Below are positions 55,512 through 64,000 of a stretch of 64,000 bases of DNA, one piece after another (within the stretch, counting starts at the first letter, position 1; every line of letters begins with the position of its first letter). A model generated the notes under the pieces. That model did no database searches, was not told where the DNA came from, and saw nothing but the letters and a program-made list of their open reading frames with translations. The stretch covers positions 42,002,593 to 42,066,592 of the forward strand of contig OX419759.1 of assembly GCA_948567375.1 (NCBI GenBank). The letters are read 5' to 3'. Source of the stretch: Lunularia cruciata (Eukaryota > Streptophyta > Marchantiopsida > Lunulariales > Lunulariaceae). The position numbers and the translations under genes are program-made.

Positions 55512-57426
55512 TGTGGTACCCACATTTTTCATTTTGGACGAATTTTGAAGAAGAAGTGCCTTGCTGAAACCAAATTGAAACCAAATGGAGAAGAAATGAG
55601 TGGAAACTTGTGTTTTGATCAAGCTCAAGGGAGTCTTCTTCATGTGAGAGGAAGAAGGATTCAGACTAGATTAAACCTAAAGAAGCTTACTTCGTGTCAG
55701 AGGAGTGAAAAACTCTGACCAGATGCCGAAGGAGGGTTTTTTTGCATTGGAATGAATGTTACAAGTTAGGAATACTCCGGGGGCCATATCTCAATTCACA
55801 CAAGTTCAAATCAAGTGTGCTATATCTCGTTCACAACGTCTCGTTCAGGGCTTTCTATTGCCACCAAAATTGCAAAGTTTGGAGGTTTGTAGAAGAAGTT
55901 ACAAGCATTTGAAGTTTTGGGAGTAGATGTGAAGAGTAGTTTGGTGTCTTCGGATCAATGTGACTTCAAACTTCGTACTTCTGACTTTGGGTTTACATGA
56001 CTTTGGGTCTAAAGACTTCACCTCAAGACTAAGATGACTGACTAAACCCAAGGAAGTCGGACCTTGGAGTGCAGTGAAGGTGACTTCGAGAATCTTAGGG
56101 GAAGCATCAAAGGAAGTTAGAGTAGGGAAAGAAGATAGTTAAGATACCCATGACTTCAATTTAAGTTCTGATTGAAGATGGAACATGAATTGAAGGAGAA
56201 GTAGCAGTAGTGAATAAACCCAAAGTGCAGGATCCGACAGTAAGTGTCTTCGGGTTAATTACATGAGTGATTAGGGGAAAGTGGGTTACAAATTGAAGGT
56301 GTAGATAGTGTATTCATGCTTTCAATTACAATTCTTGATGATGACATAGTAGAATTAGTAAAGTAATTGATAGTAGTTAGACCCGAAGTAAGAGAGATAG
56401 GAATGCAGGTGTCTTTGGATTTGACATTTGACACTTTAGAGAAGAGTGGGTCGGGAGATAGAGATTTAGAAGACTTAATTATGATAGGAATTGCAGATCA
56501 GGAAGGAGAAGTGTTAGAATTAGTGGAGAAATCAGGAGTTGTGAAACCCGAGGACAGAGCAATAGGAAGTACAATTACTTCGGGTTTGGGTTTGAAAGCG
56601 GAGGAAGAAGAAGACATTGGATCGGATTAGTAACGGATTTGAGATTTGTATAGGCAGATATGAAGAGGTGCATTGTCATTTCAGATCTGCAGGTTTGTAG
56701 AGGCATTAGTAAGAGGTGTATTAGGAAGATAATTGTCTATTTTTTCACTACTTAAGAGTGACATTCGCAATATCATGTTGTTAAGTGCTCATTATTTTTG
56801 AGAATAGATAAAGCAAAGTGCTGTGAAGTAGTGCTCGTCACTTGAGCTTGATTCCGAGTATCAGCTTTGCGATTGTGTTTGTGAGTGTGTGGAGAAATTC
56901 AAAGTGCAAGTTAGAGTGCTTGTTGGATGTTGAATTTTGCAGCCTTGATCTTCATTTTGTGTGTTTGATCCTGAGTGAAGTGCAATCAAAGTAATACCTT
57001 GACAAATTTGAGAAGAATTGTAGTGTTGGTAGTATCATGCATTTGTGACTGCAGTGCAAAGTTGATGTGAAGCAATTTTGATCAAGGAAGTTGTGCTTTC
57101 AATGGAGGGGTGGAACACAAGTCTGAGGTGAAGTCGTTTTGCAGTGAAGTGTTATTTTTGGGAGAGCCTGAATCACCACAATCAAGATTGTTTGGAAAGA
57201 TTTGATGGAGTTGTGATTATGGAGTGTTAATTTGTGACAAGATTGCAAATCAGGGCTTGTTACTCTCTTCTAGGTGTGGTTTCTACCTGAGAGATTAAAG
57301 ATGCAACCAATAAGAATTACATGTTACTGTTTGACTTTGTATTTGACCAATTTTGACTTGTATCTCTACAGGAACAAACTTTACTTACCCGATTACCGCA
57401 AAAGTGATATTTGCTGGGTTGTCACA
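55512..57426 (+). repeat. Family C LTR, short form, copy C7, nested in C6
   Basis: TGTGGTACCCACATTTTTCA to CTGGGTTGTCACA, 1,915 bp, flanked by TCTAT (55,507-55,511) and TCTAC (57,427-57,431), a 5-bp duplication with one transition. It lacks the N-terminal domain of long copies and aligns with C4, sharing the motif around TATATCTCGTT and the string TTCAGGGCTTTCTATTGCCA. It keeps the common right half. The short open frame at 56,367-56,630 is repeat sequence without a known domain. Confidence 0.85.
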
Positions 57427-57714
57427 TCTACTACTTTGCATCGGGTTCTTACTTTCTCAATACTCCAAGCTTATCTTATTCAGATCTCACTAGATCTAAT
57501 ATGAGATAGACATTATCTCCTATCTCTAACAACTTTCTATCTACTCTCTCTCTTAAGCAAATAAACAATTTTTTCATATCCACATCCTTCACTTTCCTCT
57601 TCCACATCTCCTACACTAACAACTTTAACTCATGTAGTCTTCCTTATTTCATTCTCACTTTGGCTTCAATACTCAACATTGCCTTTACCGTCTTGATGAT
57701 TTCTCTAACTGATT
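57427..57714 (-). repeat. Family C LTR copy C6, left remainder
   Basis: Resumes C6 after C7: TCTACTACTTTGCATC parallels TTCCACTACTTTGCAC at 5,199 in C2, then the coiled-coil-coding stretch (antisense) up to GATTTAAATG near 57,718. It is truncated by or joined to family B fragment B3. Confidence 0.7.
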
Positions 57715-58106
57715 TAAATGTACTTCAAGATGGGCATGATAATCCAATAGCTTATGCTTACAGGCAAATGGTTTTAACAAAAAAGAACTACTATGTTATA
57801 GAGAGAGAAGGGTTGGAGTGATCATTGGTCTAAAGAAGTTTAGACACTACTTGATTGGATGGAAAACCACCATTATCACCAATCACAAGGCTTTGAAGTA
57901 CATCTTCAACAAGCCTAATGTGGAAGGGAGGCTAGCAAGGTGGATGATACTCTTGTCTGAGTATGACTACACCATTGAGGATAGGCCAGGGAAGAAACAT
58001 GCAAATGTTGATTTGTTATCTAGGGCCTATGATCATGATGGAGATGAACCAATGGATGATTCCTTCTCAGATGAGGAGATCATGACAATCTCACCACTCA
58101 AGAGGT
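57715..58106 (+). pseudogene. Family B RNase H fragment (B3)
   Basis: Matches 37,820-38,215 of B1: translation from 57,818 reads IIGLKKFRHYLIGWKTTIIT then NHKALKYIFNKPNVEGRLAR and KHANVDLLSRAYDHDGDEP. It shows the undisturbed RNase H sequence where B1 has an insertion with telomere-like repeats. It is cut on the right by C8 at 58,107 within the codons corresponding to TLEVPMEY of B1. Confidence 0.85.
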
Positions 58107-59215
58107 TGTGGTACTCACATTTTTTGTTTTTTGAGTTTTAAGGAAGAAGTGCATGGTAAAGCTAAAGGAGCGCTAAATGAGAAAGAAACACAAAGAATCA
58201 TGTCTTTTGGTGTAAACCTAAAGTCTACCTTGGGTCAAAGTAAGAAAGACTTAGGATAGAAGCATGAAGCCAAAGACAAAGGACTCTCCATCAGGATGCG
58301 CAACCCAATCCAAAGAACCTATAATAACTTTTCCTTGGGTTTTTCCAATCAAGAAAGTAAGTGGGAAGAAAGTGACTACGTTGAGACCAAGATGATCTTG
58401 AAAGAGATAGGAAACCAACCTATAGAATTGGTGGGTGAATGGAGAAATGATTGAAGGATGAAAGATCAAGAAAAGACTATAAAATTGAGACTTTGACGAG
58501 GAAACACTACAATGTCTAGAAGGTATCATGTTCCAATTCAAAGTCAACCCAAAGGAATTCAAATTTCAAGTACGTAAGAGGAGTGGGTTAGAGTCTTGGG
58601 TTTCATCTTTCATAAGCAAAGAGTGAGGAAGCATACAATAGGACCAAGGAAAAATAAGCTGAGTGTAGTGAGGGGTCTTGCAATTTTTTGATAAGATGTA
58701 TTGGCAAGGATTGAAGTCTTGTCTAGACTTTGCATCACATTTTTGGCATGGAATTGGAATTTGAGCTTTCTAGAGTTCATGGCAAAAATCACTGCCAATA
58801 ATTGTAAGGACGGGCCCAAGCACAAAGAGAAGAGAGGAAATCCGGGTCTATGAACTGAGTCAGATTGGAGATTAGTCCTAAGAAGAGAAACAGGAGAGGT
58901 AAGAGGTGTCACCTTCTATCAAAAGAGTGATGTTTTGGAAGAAATTGCAGAGGTGAGGAATTCTTTCATTATACCTTGCACAAAGAATGGGTACAAGGTG
59001 GATAGTTACAAGGATTTAGTACAAAGAGGGATCATAAGCATGATGATGGCTATGTTTAAGCTAGAGCAAACCACCTATATAACAATGCAACAAGCAATAT
59101 TCTTCCATCTGATGTTTGCATGAGAATCGGTGGACCGGACAAGGTGTTTGCACCAACAAGTTGCGTAGATGATCACTAGTTGGCAAATGGATATGTTGTC
59201 CTTCTACTTTGTACC
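58107..59215 (+). repeat. Family C LTR, long form, copy C8 (left part)
   Basis: Starts TGTGGTACTCACATTTTTTG inside the B3 fragment and runs to 59,215, where C9 begins in opposite orientation. It contains the LTR-encoded N-terminal domain at about 58,850-59,130: SDWRLVLRRETGEVRGVTFY, VRNSFIIPCTKNGYKVDSYK and TTYITMQQAIFFHLMFA. The remainder of C8 should lie beyond the window. Confidence 0.75.
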
Positions 59216-60476
59216 TATGACAACCCGGAAAATATCACTTTTACGGTATCAGGTAAGTAAAGTTGTTCCCGTAGAGATACTAGTAAAAAATGTCCAAATA
59301 CAAAGCAAAGTAACAATCTCAGCTCTTCTTGGTTGCGTCTTTAAACTCTCAGGTAGAAACCACACCCAAAAGAGAGTAACAAGCACTGACTCGCACTCTC
59401 TTCATGAATTAACACTCCCTAATCACAACTCCATCAAATCTTTCCAAACAATCTTGATTGTGATGATTTAGGCTCTCCCAAAAACAACACTTCATTGTAA
59501 AATCACTTTGCCTCAGAATTGTGTTCCACTCCTTCACTGAATGCACAACTTCCTTGATCAAAATTGCTTCACATCAACTCTACCATTCATAAATCAAAAT
59601 ACTACCAACACTTCAATTCCTCTCAGATCTATCAAGGCATTGCTTAGATTGCACTTCACTCAAGATCAAACACACAAAGTAAAGATCAAGGTTACTGAAT
59701 CCAACATCCAACAAAGACACTGATTTACACTTCAAAATTTTCCACACACTCACAAACGCAAGCACAGAATTGATACTCAGAATTAAGCTCAAATGATGAG
59801 CACTACTCCACAACACTTTGCTTTATCTATTCTCAGAAATTATGAGCATTGAACAACATTTTATTGCAAATGCCACTCTTAAATAGTGAAGCAAACAACA
59901 ATTACTAAAAACTATATTGTTCTATGATAACCCTCCTAACTTGCAGATCCAAAATGACAATGAATCTCTTCATATCTGCCTCTTTAGATCTCAAAACTGT
60001 TACTACTCTGATCCAATGTCTACTTCTTCCTTGGCTTCCAAACCCAAAGTAACTTCACTCACTACTTTATCCTCAGGTTTCACAACTACTAATTCTTTTA
60101 TTAATTCTAATACTTCTTCACTCTGATCTACAATTCCTATCATAAGTAATCCTTTTTAATCTTTATCTCCCGACCCACTCCTCTCTAAAGTGTCAAATGT
60201 CAAATCCAAAGATTCCTGCACTCCTATCTTCCTTGCTTCAGGTCTAACTACTATCAATTCCTTAACTAATTTTACTATGTACTCATCAAGAATTGTAATT
60301 GAAAGCATGGGTACGCTTTCTATGCCTTCAATTTGTAACCCACTTTCCCCTAATTGCTCACGTAACTGACCTGAAGACACTTACTATCCTATTTTGCACT
60401 TTGGGTTCATTCACTACTACTATTTTTCTTCTAATTATATCCTATCATAAATCAGAACCAAAATTGAAGTCGTGGG
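59216..60476 (-). repeat. Family C LTR, short form, copy C9, nested in C8
   Basis: Begins TATGACAACCCGGAAAATAT on the plus strand, the inverted terminus with TG changed to TA. Inside it resembles C7 in reverse (for example TTTGTAACCCACTTTCCCCT against AGGGGAAAGTGGGTTACAAA). It is cut at 60,476 by the LTR of A2. Confidence 0.75.
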
Positions 60477-60842
60477 TGTAAAAGACCGAATCCAAGGAGA
60501 GAAACAGGAGAATGGAAACTCACATTGGGACACTTGAATGAGGGAAAACTCCTAATGTCTAGCATGAGCTTTGGCCTTGGTACTTATAAGTAGTATACAA
60601 GGCCCTTGAGAAGCTTCTCAAGAAGCTTCCTCAAGCGGCTTTCTTAGAGTGCAAGCCAAGTTAACTGAGGAGCTTCTCAAGAAGCTTCCTTCTAGAAGCT
60701 ACTTACTTGAGGTGCAAGCAAAGCTAGCCGGGAAGCTTCCCAAGAAGCTTCCTAGATACTTCCTGAATATTCTAGGCTAATTTGTCTTATGTGCTACTTT
60801 GTAAGCCCAACTAACTACGTCGCTAAACTCCAGATTGTTACA
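60477..60842 (-). repeat. 3' LTR of chromovirus A2
   Basis: Minus strand TGTAACAATCTGGAGTTTAG to GGTCTTTTACA, 366 bp, matching the A1 LTR. It has five GAAGCTTC palindromes and a TATA-like TATAAGTA. It is preceded on the minus strand by the polyprotein end (...LPTSGGG), so the coding sequence runs almost into the LTR. Confidence 0.9.
60610..60751. promoter_or_regulatory. Cluster of heat-shock-element-like dyads in the A2 LTR
   Basis: GAAGCTTC occurs at 60,610, 60,622, 60,681, 60,732 and 60,744. Each fits the GAAnnTTC dyad that heat-shock factors bind. A1 has three such sites at matching places. The dyads are separated by four bases in the closest pairs rather than the ideal two. Confidence 0.4.
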
Positions 60843-60849
60843 TATTCCC

Positions 60850-61942
60850 CCGCCGCTAGTTGGTAACATCCTCGTTGCAAATGAAGCTTTGAATTCCAGG
60901 ATGGCCATCTATGCATTTTGGAGGTGAGAAAGGGGTTCCCAAGTGGCATCATGAAGGGGATACCCTTTCCAAAGGACCTTGTACTCCGTATGTTGGCGAC
61001 AGCCTTGTTGAATATGGTGATGCGCAAGGATACGATCAACTTTGTACTCCTCATGATCATTGATAAGGACATGAAGAGGGGGAGGTTGGACTCAAAAGGA
61101 AAAGGAAGAGGGGTTAGGAACAAAGGGTTTCAACTTGGAAACATGAAAGACAGGATGGATACGTATGTGACAAGGCAAGGCAAGTCAATAAGCAATAAGA
61201 GAGACAATTTGGGTGATGTCAAAGGGTCCTATCCAATTAGGGGCAAGTTTACGAACTTGGGTATCAAGTGGGAGAGGGAGGTTAGTGGAGGATAGCATGA
61301 ATTTATCACGAACTTCAAAGGTGAGATCAAGATGATGGTGGTCCGCATATTGTTTTTGGCAATTCTGAGCAACAAGGAAGTGAGACTTGGCTTGTTGGAG
61401 AGATTGGGATATATTGGTCAAGAATGTGGAAGTATGAGGAACTTGAGATGGAAGGGGAGCAAGAAGAGAATGTGGAACAAGCAGATCTTGGCCAAAATTG
61501 AGAAAGAAAGGAGAGAATCCGGTGCTTGCCTATTTGGAATTGTTGTAGGCAAATTCTGCAGCGGCAAGACATTCATCCAATTGGTATGGTGGACATTGAC
61601 AAATGCACGTAACATATCCTCCAATGTACGATTTGCACAATTGGTTTGTCCATCAGTTTGAGGATAATAGGCCGTGGACAAAGCAAGCTTGGTATCGAGT
61701 ATCTGAAAGAGTGCTTTCCAAAACTTTCCGGTAAATTGAGGATCACGATCTAAGATGAGTATGTGTGGCATCCCATGATGCTTGAAGATATTCCCAAAGT
61801 AGATTTGCGCTAAGGTTGGAGCATCCATGGTATCACAGGTTGATGCCAAGTAGATTTGCTTACTAAGCTTATCCACAAACACCACAATGGCGGTGTGTCC
61901 TTGTTTTGTCTTTGGCAAGGATGTGTTGAGATCCAAGCTCAC
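60850..61942 (-). pseudogene. Chromovirus A2 integrase and chromodomain
   Basis: 61,942-61,418: TAIVVFVDKLSKQIYLASTC (Asp 1 region), PHILILDRDPQFTGKFWKAL (Asp 2), STAYYPQTDGQTNCANRTLE (the Glu is degraded: NCANRT where ERANRT is usual). After a shift, LDTQVRKLAPNWIGPFDITQ (61,300 region). The chromodomain near 61,050-60,910 reads INDHEEYKVDRILAHHHI then TEYKVLWKGYPLHDATWEPL. Only a few frame breaks separate these pieces. Confidence 0.87.
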
Positions 61943-62047
61943 ATGCTCCCAGCGAGCTGATGGAATGGCAAGCGGTTGAAGGAGTCCACTCGGCTTTTGG
62001 TTGCTAGCCTTGTTACGTTGGTAGCTCTCACATGATTGGACAAATTC

Positions 62048-62488
62048 TCAAACATCTTGTGTCATGTTGGGCCACCACCGTTGATGTTGGATGGTACCCA
62101 AGGCCTTGTCCACACCCATGTGACCAACAATGTATAAATCATGGGCTTCTTGAAGGCGCACAAGTTGAAGATCACCTTTGGCTAGAACATAGATCCGGTC
62201 CGCATGGAATAGAAGGCCTTCCTTGAAGGAGAAGGTCTTGTACTCCTTGTCACCTATTGTTAGACGATCATGTACCATTTGAAAGAAGTGATCTTGTTGT
62301 AGAGCTAACCGAAACTCGTTATGGATCTTGGGGTCAATTGACACTGTCGTAATTGCTACCGCAATGAGAGGAAGAGACTTCAAATCAGGTCGTTGTGATA
62401 GAGCATCAAGGATGTCATGGAACCGACCTAGTTTGTACTCAAGTTTGATGTCGACAATTGGAGTTGCTCTTCCCATTGATGATGTCAA
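62048..62488 (-). pseudogene. Chromovirus A2 RNase H tail and integrase zinc-finger region
   Basis: 146 open codons: VDIKLEYKLGRFHDILDALS (end of RNase H), a linker, then EAHDLYIVGHMGVDKALGTI and QHQRWWPNMTQDV, the HHCC region of integrase. The Cys pair follows across a stop (FVQSCESYQRNKA). A frame break separates it from the RT/RNase H frame above. Confidence 0.85.
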
Positions 62489-62538
62489 CTCTTCATGTGC
62501 TCCAGGTGTAAGGTCTGCAACAATGGCTTGTGATCAAT

Positions 62539-64000
62539 TCACATGATCACTTGTTTCCCCAAGAGATAATGCCTCCACACCTTGGTGGCATATACCATTG
62601 CAAGTTGTTCCCGATCTTGAGTAGAGTAATTTCTTTTAGCTGTATTTAGTCGATGAGACACAAAGGCAATGGGATGTAGTCCATTTGGGAATTCTTGTTG
62701 CAACACAACTCCAATTGCAAAGTTAAAAGCATCAAAATCAACTACACAAGGTAGTTGAGGATCATATGGTTGAAGAATGGGTCTTGAAGACACCATATGT
62801 TTCAACTTCTGGGATGCTTCTTCATGCTTGGTGTTCCATTGGAAGCTCAAGTTCTTTCCCAAGAGGTCAGTCAATGGTGTAGCCACATGAGCATAATAGT
62901 GGATGAACCGCCAGTAAAAACTGGCCAATCCATTGAATGCCCGTACTTTTGTAGCATCCTTCGGGGTAGGCCAATCAGTAATGGCCTTGATCTTCTCTTC
63001 TTCCATCTTGATCCCCTCTGAGGAGATCTTATGACCCAAGAAGGTAACCTCCTTCTGCCAAAAGGCACACTTCAACTTCTTGTAGTAAAATTTCCATTGT
63101 CGTAGTTGTCGTAGGACTTCTCGCACATGATTCACATGTTCTGCCTCTATCTTGCTATAGATTAAGATATCATCCAAGAACACCTCCATTGACCGATCCA
63201 ATAGTCCATCCAACACCCAATGCATCTGATCCATGAAGACTATAGGAGCATTAGAAAGTCCGAAAGGTAAAACTCTCCACTCAAAATACCCATACCTTGT
63301 ATGAAAGGCAGTCTTTTGCACATCCTCTCTATCAGTTGGAATTTGCCAATAGTCGCTGCAAAGATCCAACTTGGAAAAGTAATGTGCTCCACTTAGTTGA
63401 TCAAGCAAGTCATTGATCCGAGGCAAGGGATATGCATTCATCACGGTTTGCTTATTGAGCCCACAATAATCAATACAGAAACAAAGTCCTCCATCCTTCT
63501 TTGGAACAATAAGTACCGGTGCTCCCCAAGGAGAGGAACTATGTCGTATGAAGTTCTTCTCCAACAATTCTGTAAGTGTTGTTCGCAACTCCTCCAACTC
63601 CTTTGGTGAGAGCCAATAGATCAGTCTACTCACTGGAGTACTCCCTGGCAATAACTCAATCTTGAAGGGCATACCTCGATAGGAGGGTAATCTCTTTGGC
63701 AGATCATCCTGAAACACGTCCGCAAACTCCTTAACGATCCGATCAACCATTACTTGATGACGCTCTTGGTCCTCCACAGATTGGTCTTGTGCAATCGGCT
63801 TGATCCACACCAAAAATACAAACTTATCTTCCTCTAAAGCTTGCTCTATGGCTGCTTTACTAACAAACTTCCCTTCAAGGGATTCATCTCTCTTCCCAGC
63901 ATGCTCCATGGTTGCCTTCTTGGCAAACTTCCCATCTTGGGACTCCAATTCCTTCAAGATTTTCTCTATGGCTACCTTCTTGATAAACTCCCCGTCCTGG
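62539..64000 (-). CDS. Chromovirus A2 pre-RT repeats, RT and RNase H (partial, runs off window)
   Basis: One open frame from the window edge to a stop at 62,539. In order: about 22-residue repeats (DGEFIKKVAIEKILKEL, DGKFAKKATMEHAGKRD, EGKFVSKAAIEQALEED); an approach segment (VMVDRIVKEFADVFQDDLPK); RT with [40 protein letters not shown] and LPFGLSNAPIVFMDQMHWVL; catalytic MEVFLDDILIYSK (F-L-D-D); FLGHKISSEGIKMEEEKIKA; RNase H with VDFDAFNFAIGVVLQQE and DREQLAMVYATKVWRHYLLG. RT catalytic residues look intact. It stops within RNase H, where the frame was probably longer originally. Confidence 0.92.
   Translation of the reverse strand, partial: QDGEFIKKVAIEKILKELESQDGKFAKKATMEHAGKRDESLEGKFVSKAAIEQALEEDKFVFLVWIKPIAQDQSVEDQERHQVMVDRIVKEFADVFQDDLPKRLPSYRGMPFKIELLPGSTPVSRLIYWLSPKELEELRTTLTELLEKNFIRHSSSPWGAPVLIVPKKDGGLCFCIDYCGLNKQTVMNAYPLPRINDLLDQLSGAHYFSKLDLCSDYWQIPTDREDVQKTAFHTRYGYFEWRVLPFGLSNAPIVFMDQMHWVLDGLLDRSMEVFLDDILIYSKIEAEHVNHVREVLRQLRQWKFYYKKLKCAFWQKEVTFLGHKISSEGIKMEEEKIKAITDWPTPKDATKVRAFNGLASFYWRFIHYYAHVATPLTDLLGKNLSFQWNTKHEEASQKLKHMVSSRPILQPYDPQLPCVVDFDAFNFAIGVVLQQEFPNGLHPIAFVSHRLNTAKRNYSTQDREQLAMVYATKVWRHYLLGKQVIM

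Overview
The window looks like a heterochromatic stretch of a large land-plant nuclear genome. It is AT-rich, poor in CpG, has no intact host gene that I can recognise, and is almost wall-to-wall LTR retrotransposons nested in one another. The mix of Ty3/Gypsy chromoviruses, Tat/Athila-like Gypsy elements primed by tRNA-Asp-like sites and Ty1/Copia remnants is plant-specific. A gymnosperm or fern-type genome seems most likely; that is inference, and the species cannot be fixed from the sequence. Nothing indicates bacterial or organellar DNA, and I saw no rRNA, tRNA or CRISPR array.

Family names used below. A = chromovirus (copies A1 plus strand 13,447-17,421; A2 minus strand 60,477-64,000). 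B = Tat/Athila-like Gypsy (B1 nearly complete 32,397-40,264; B2 5' end on minus strand 9,273-11,034; B3 RNase H fragment 57,715-58,106). C = a giant LTR family whose LTR itself carries a coding region (C1 to C9). D = a second chromovirus (minus, about 45,250-50,316). E = a Gypsy element carrying a cytosine-C5 DNA methyltransferase domain between protease and reverse transcriptase (minus, about 25,687-42,233, split by two insertions). F and G = Copia remnants (17,422-18,215 plus; 20,890-23,240 minus). H = another LTR family with coding-like sequence in or beside its LTR (23,490-25,615; 42,250-43,595).

Layout. 1-9,272: C1, a Gypsy RT fragment, then C2 and C3. 9,273-13,446: B2 LTR and leader, then an LTR-like repeat shared with 41.5-42.2 kb and interrupted by C4, which has a perfect 5-bp target duplication. 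13,447-18,215: A1, with a 427-bp block of its RT region present four times in tandem, then Copia F. 18,216-20,890: a CpG-richer, apparently low-copy island with no recognised gene. 20,890-25,615: Copia G with an inverted duplication, then H-like sequence. 25,687-42,233: element E. Its methyltransferase is split by a 2.9-kb solo-LTR-like insert (27,249-30,126) and its gag by B1. 42,250-45,183: H-like LTR, unassigned sequence, and the end of a decayed LTR with its primer site. 45,250-50,316: chromovirus D. 50,317-60,476: a pile of C copies, several inserted in one another. 60,477-64,000: A2.

Functionally this is a fossil record rather than an operating gene set. Most polyproteins are broken by stops and frameshifts. 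The best-preserved product is the 370-residue B1 integrase. The two biologically striking items are the methyltransferase-bearing Gypsy element E and the ORF-bearing giant LTRs of family C, whose coding capacity lies inside the LTR, upstream of the primer-binding site.
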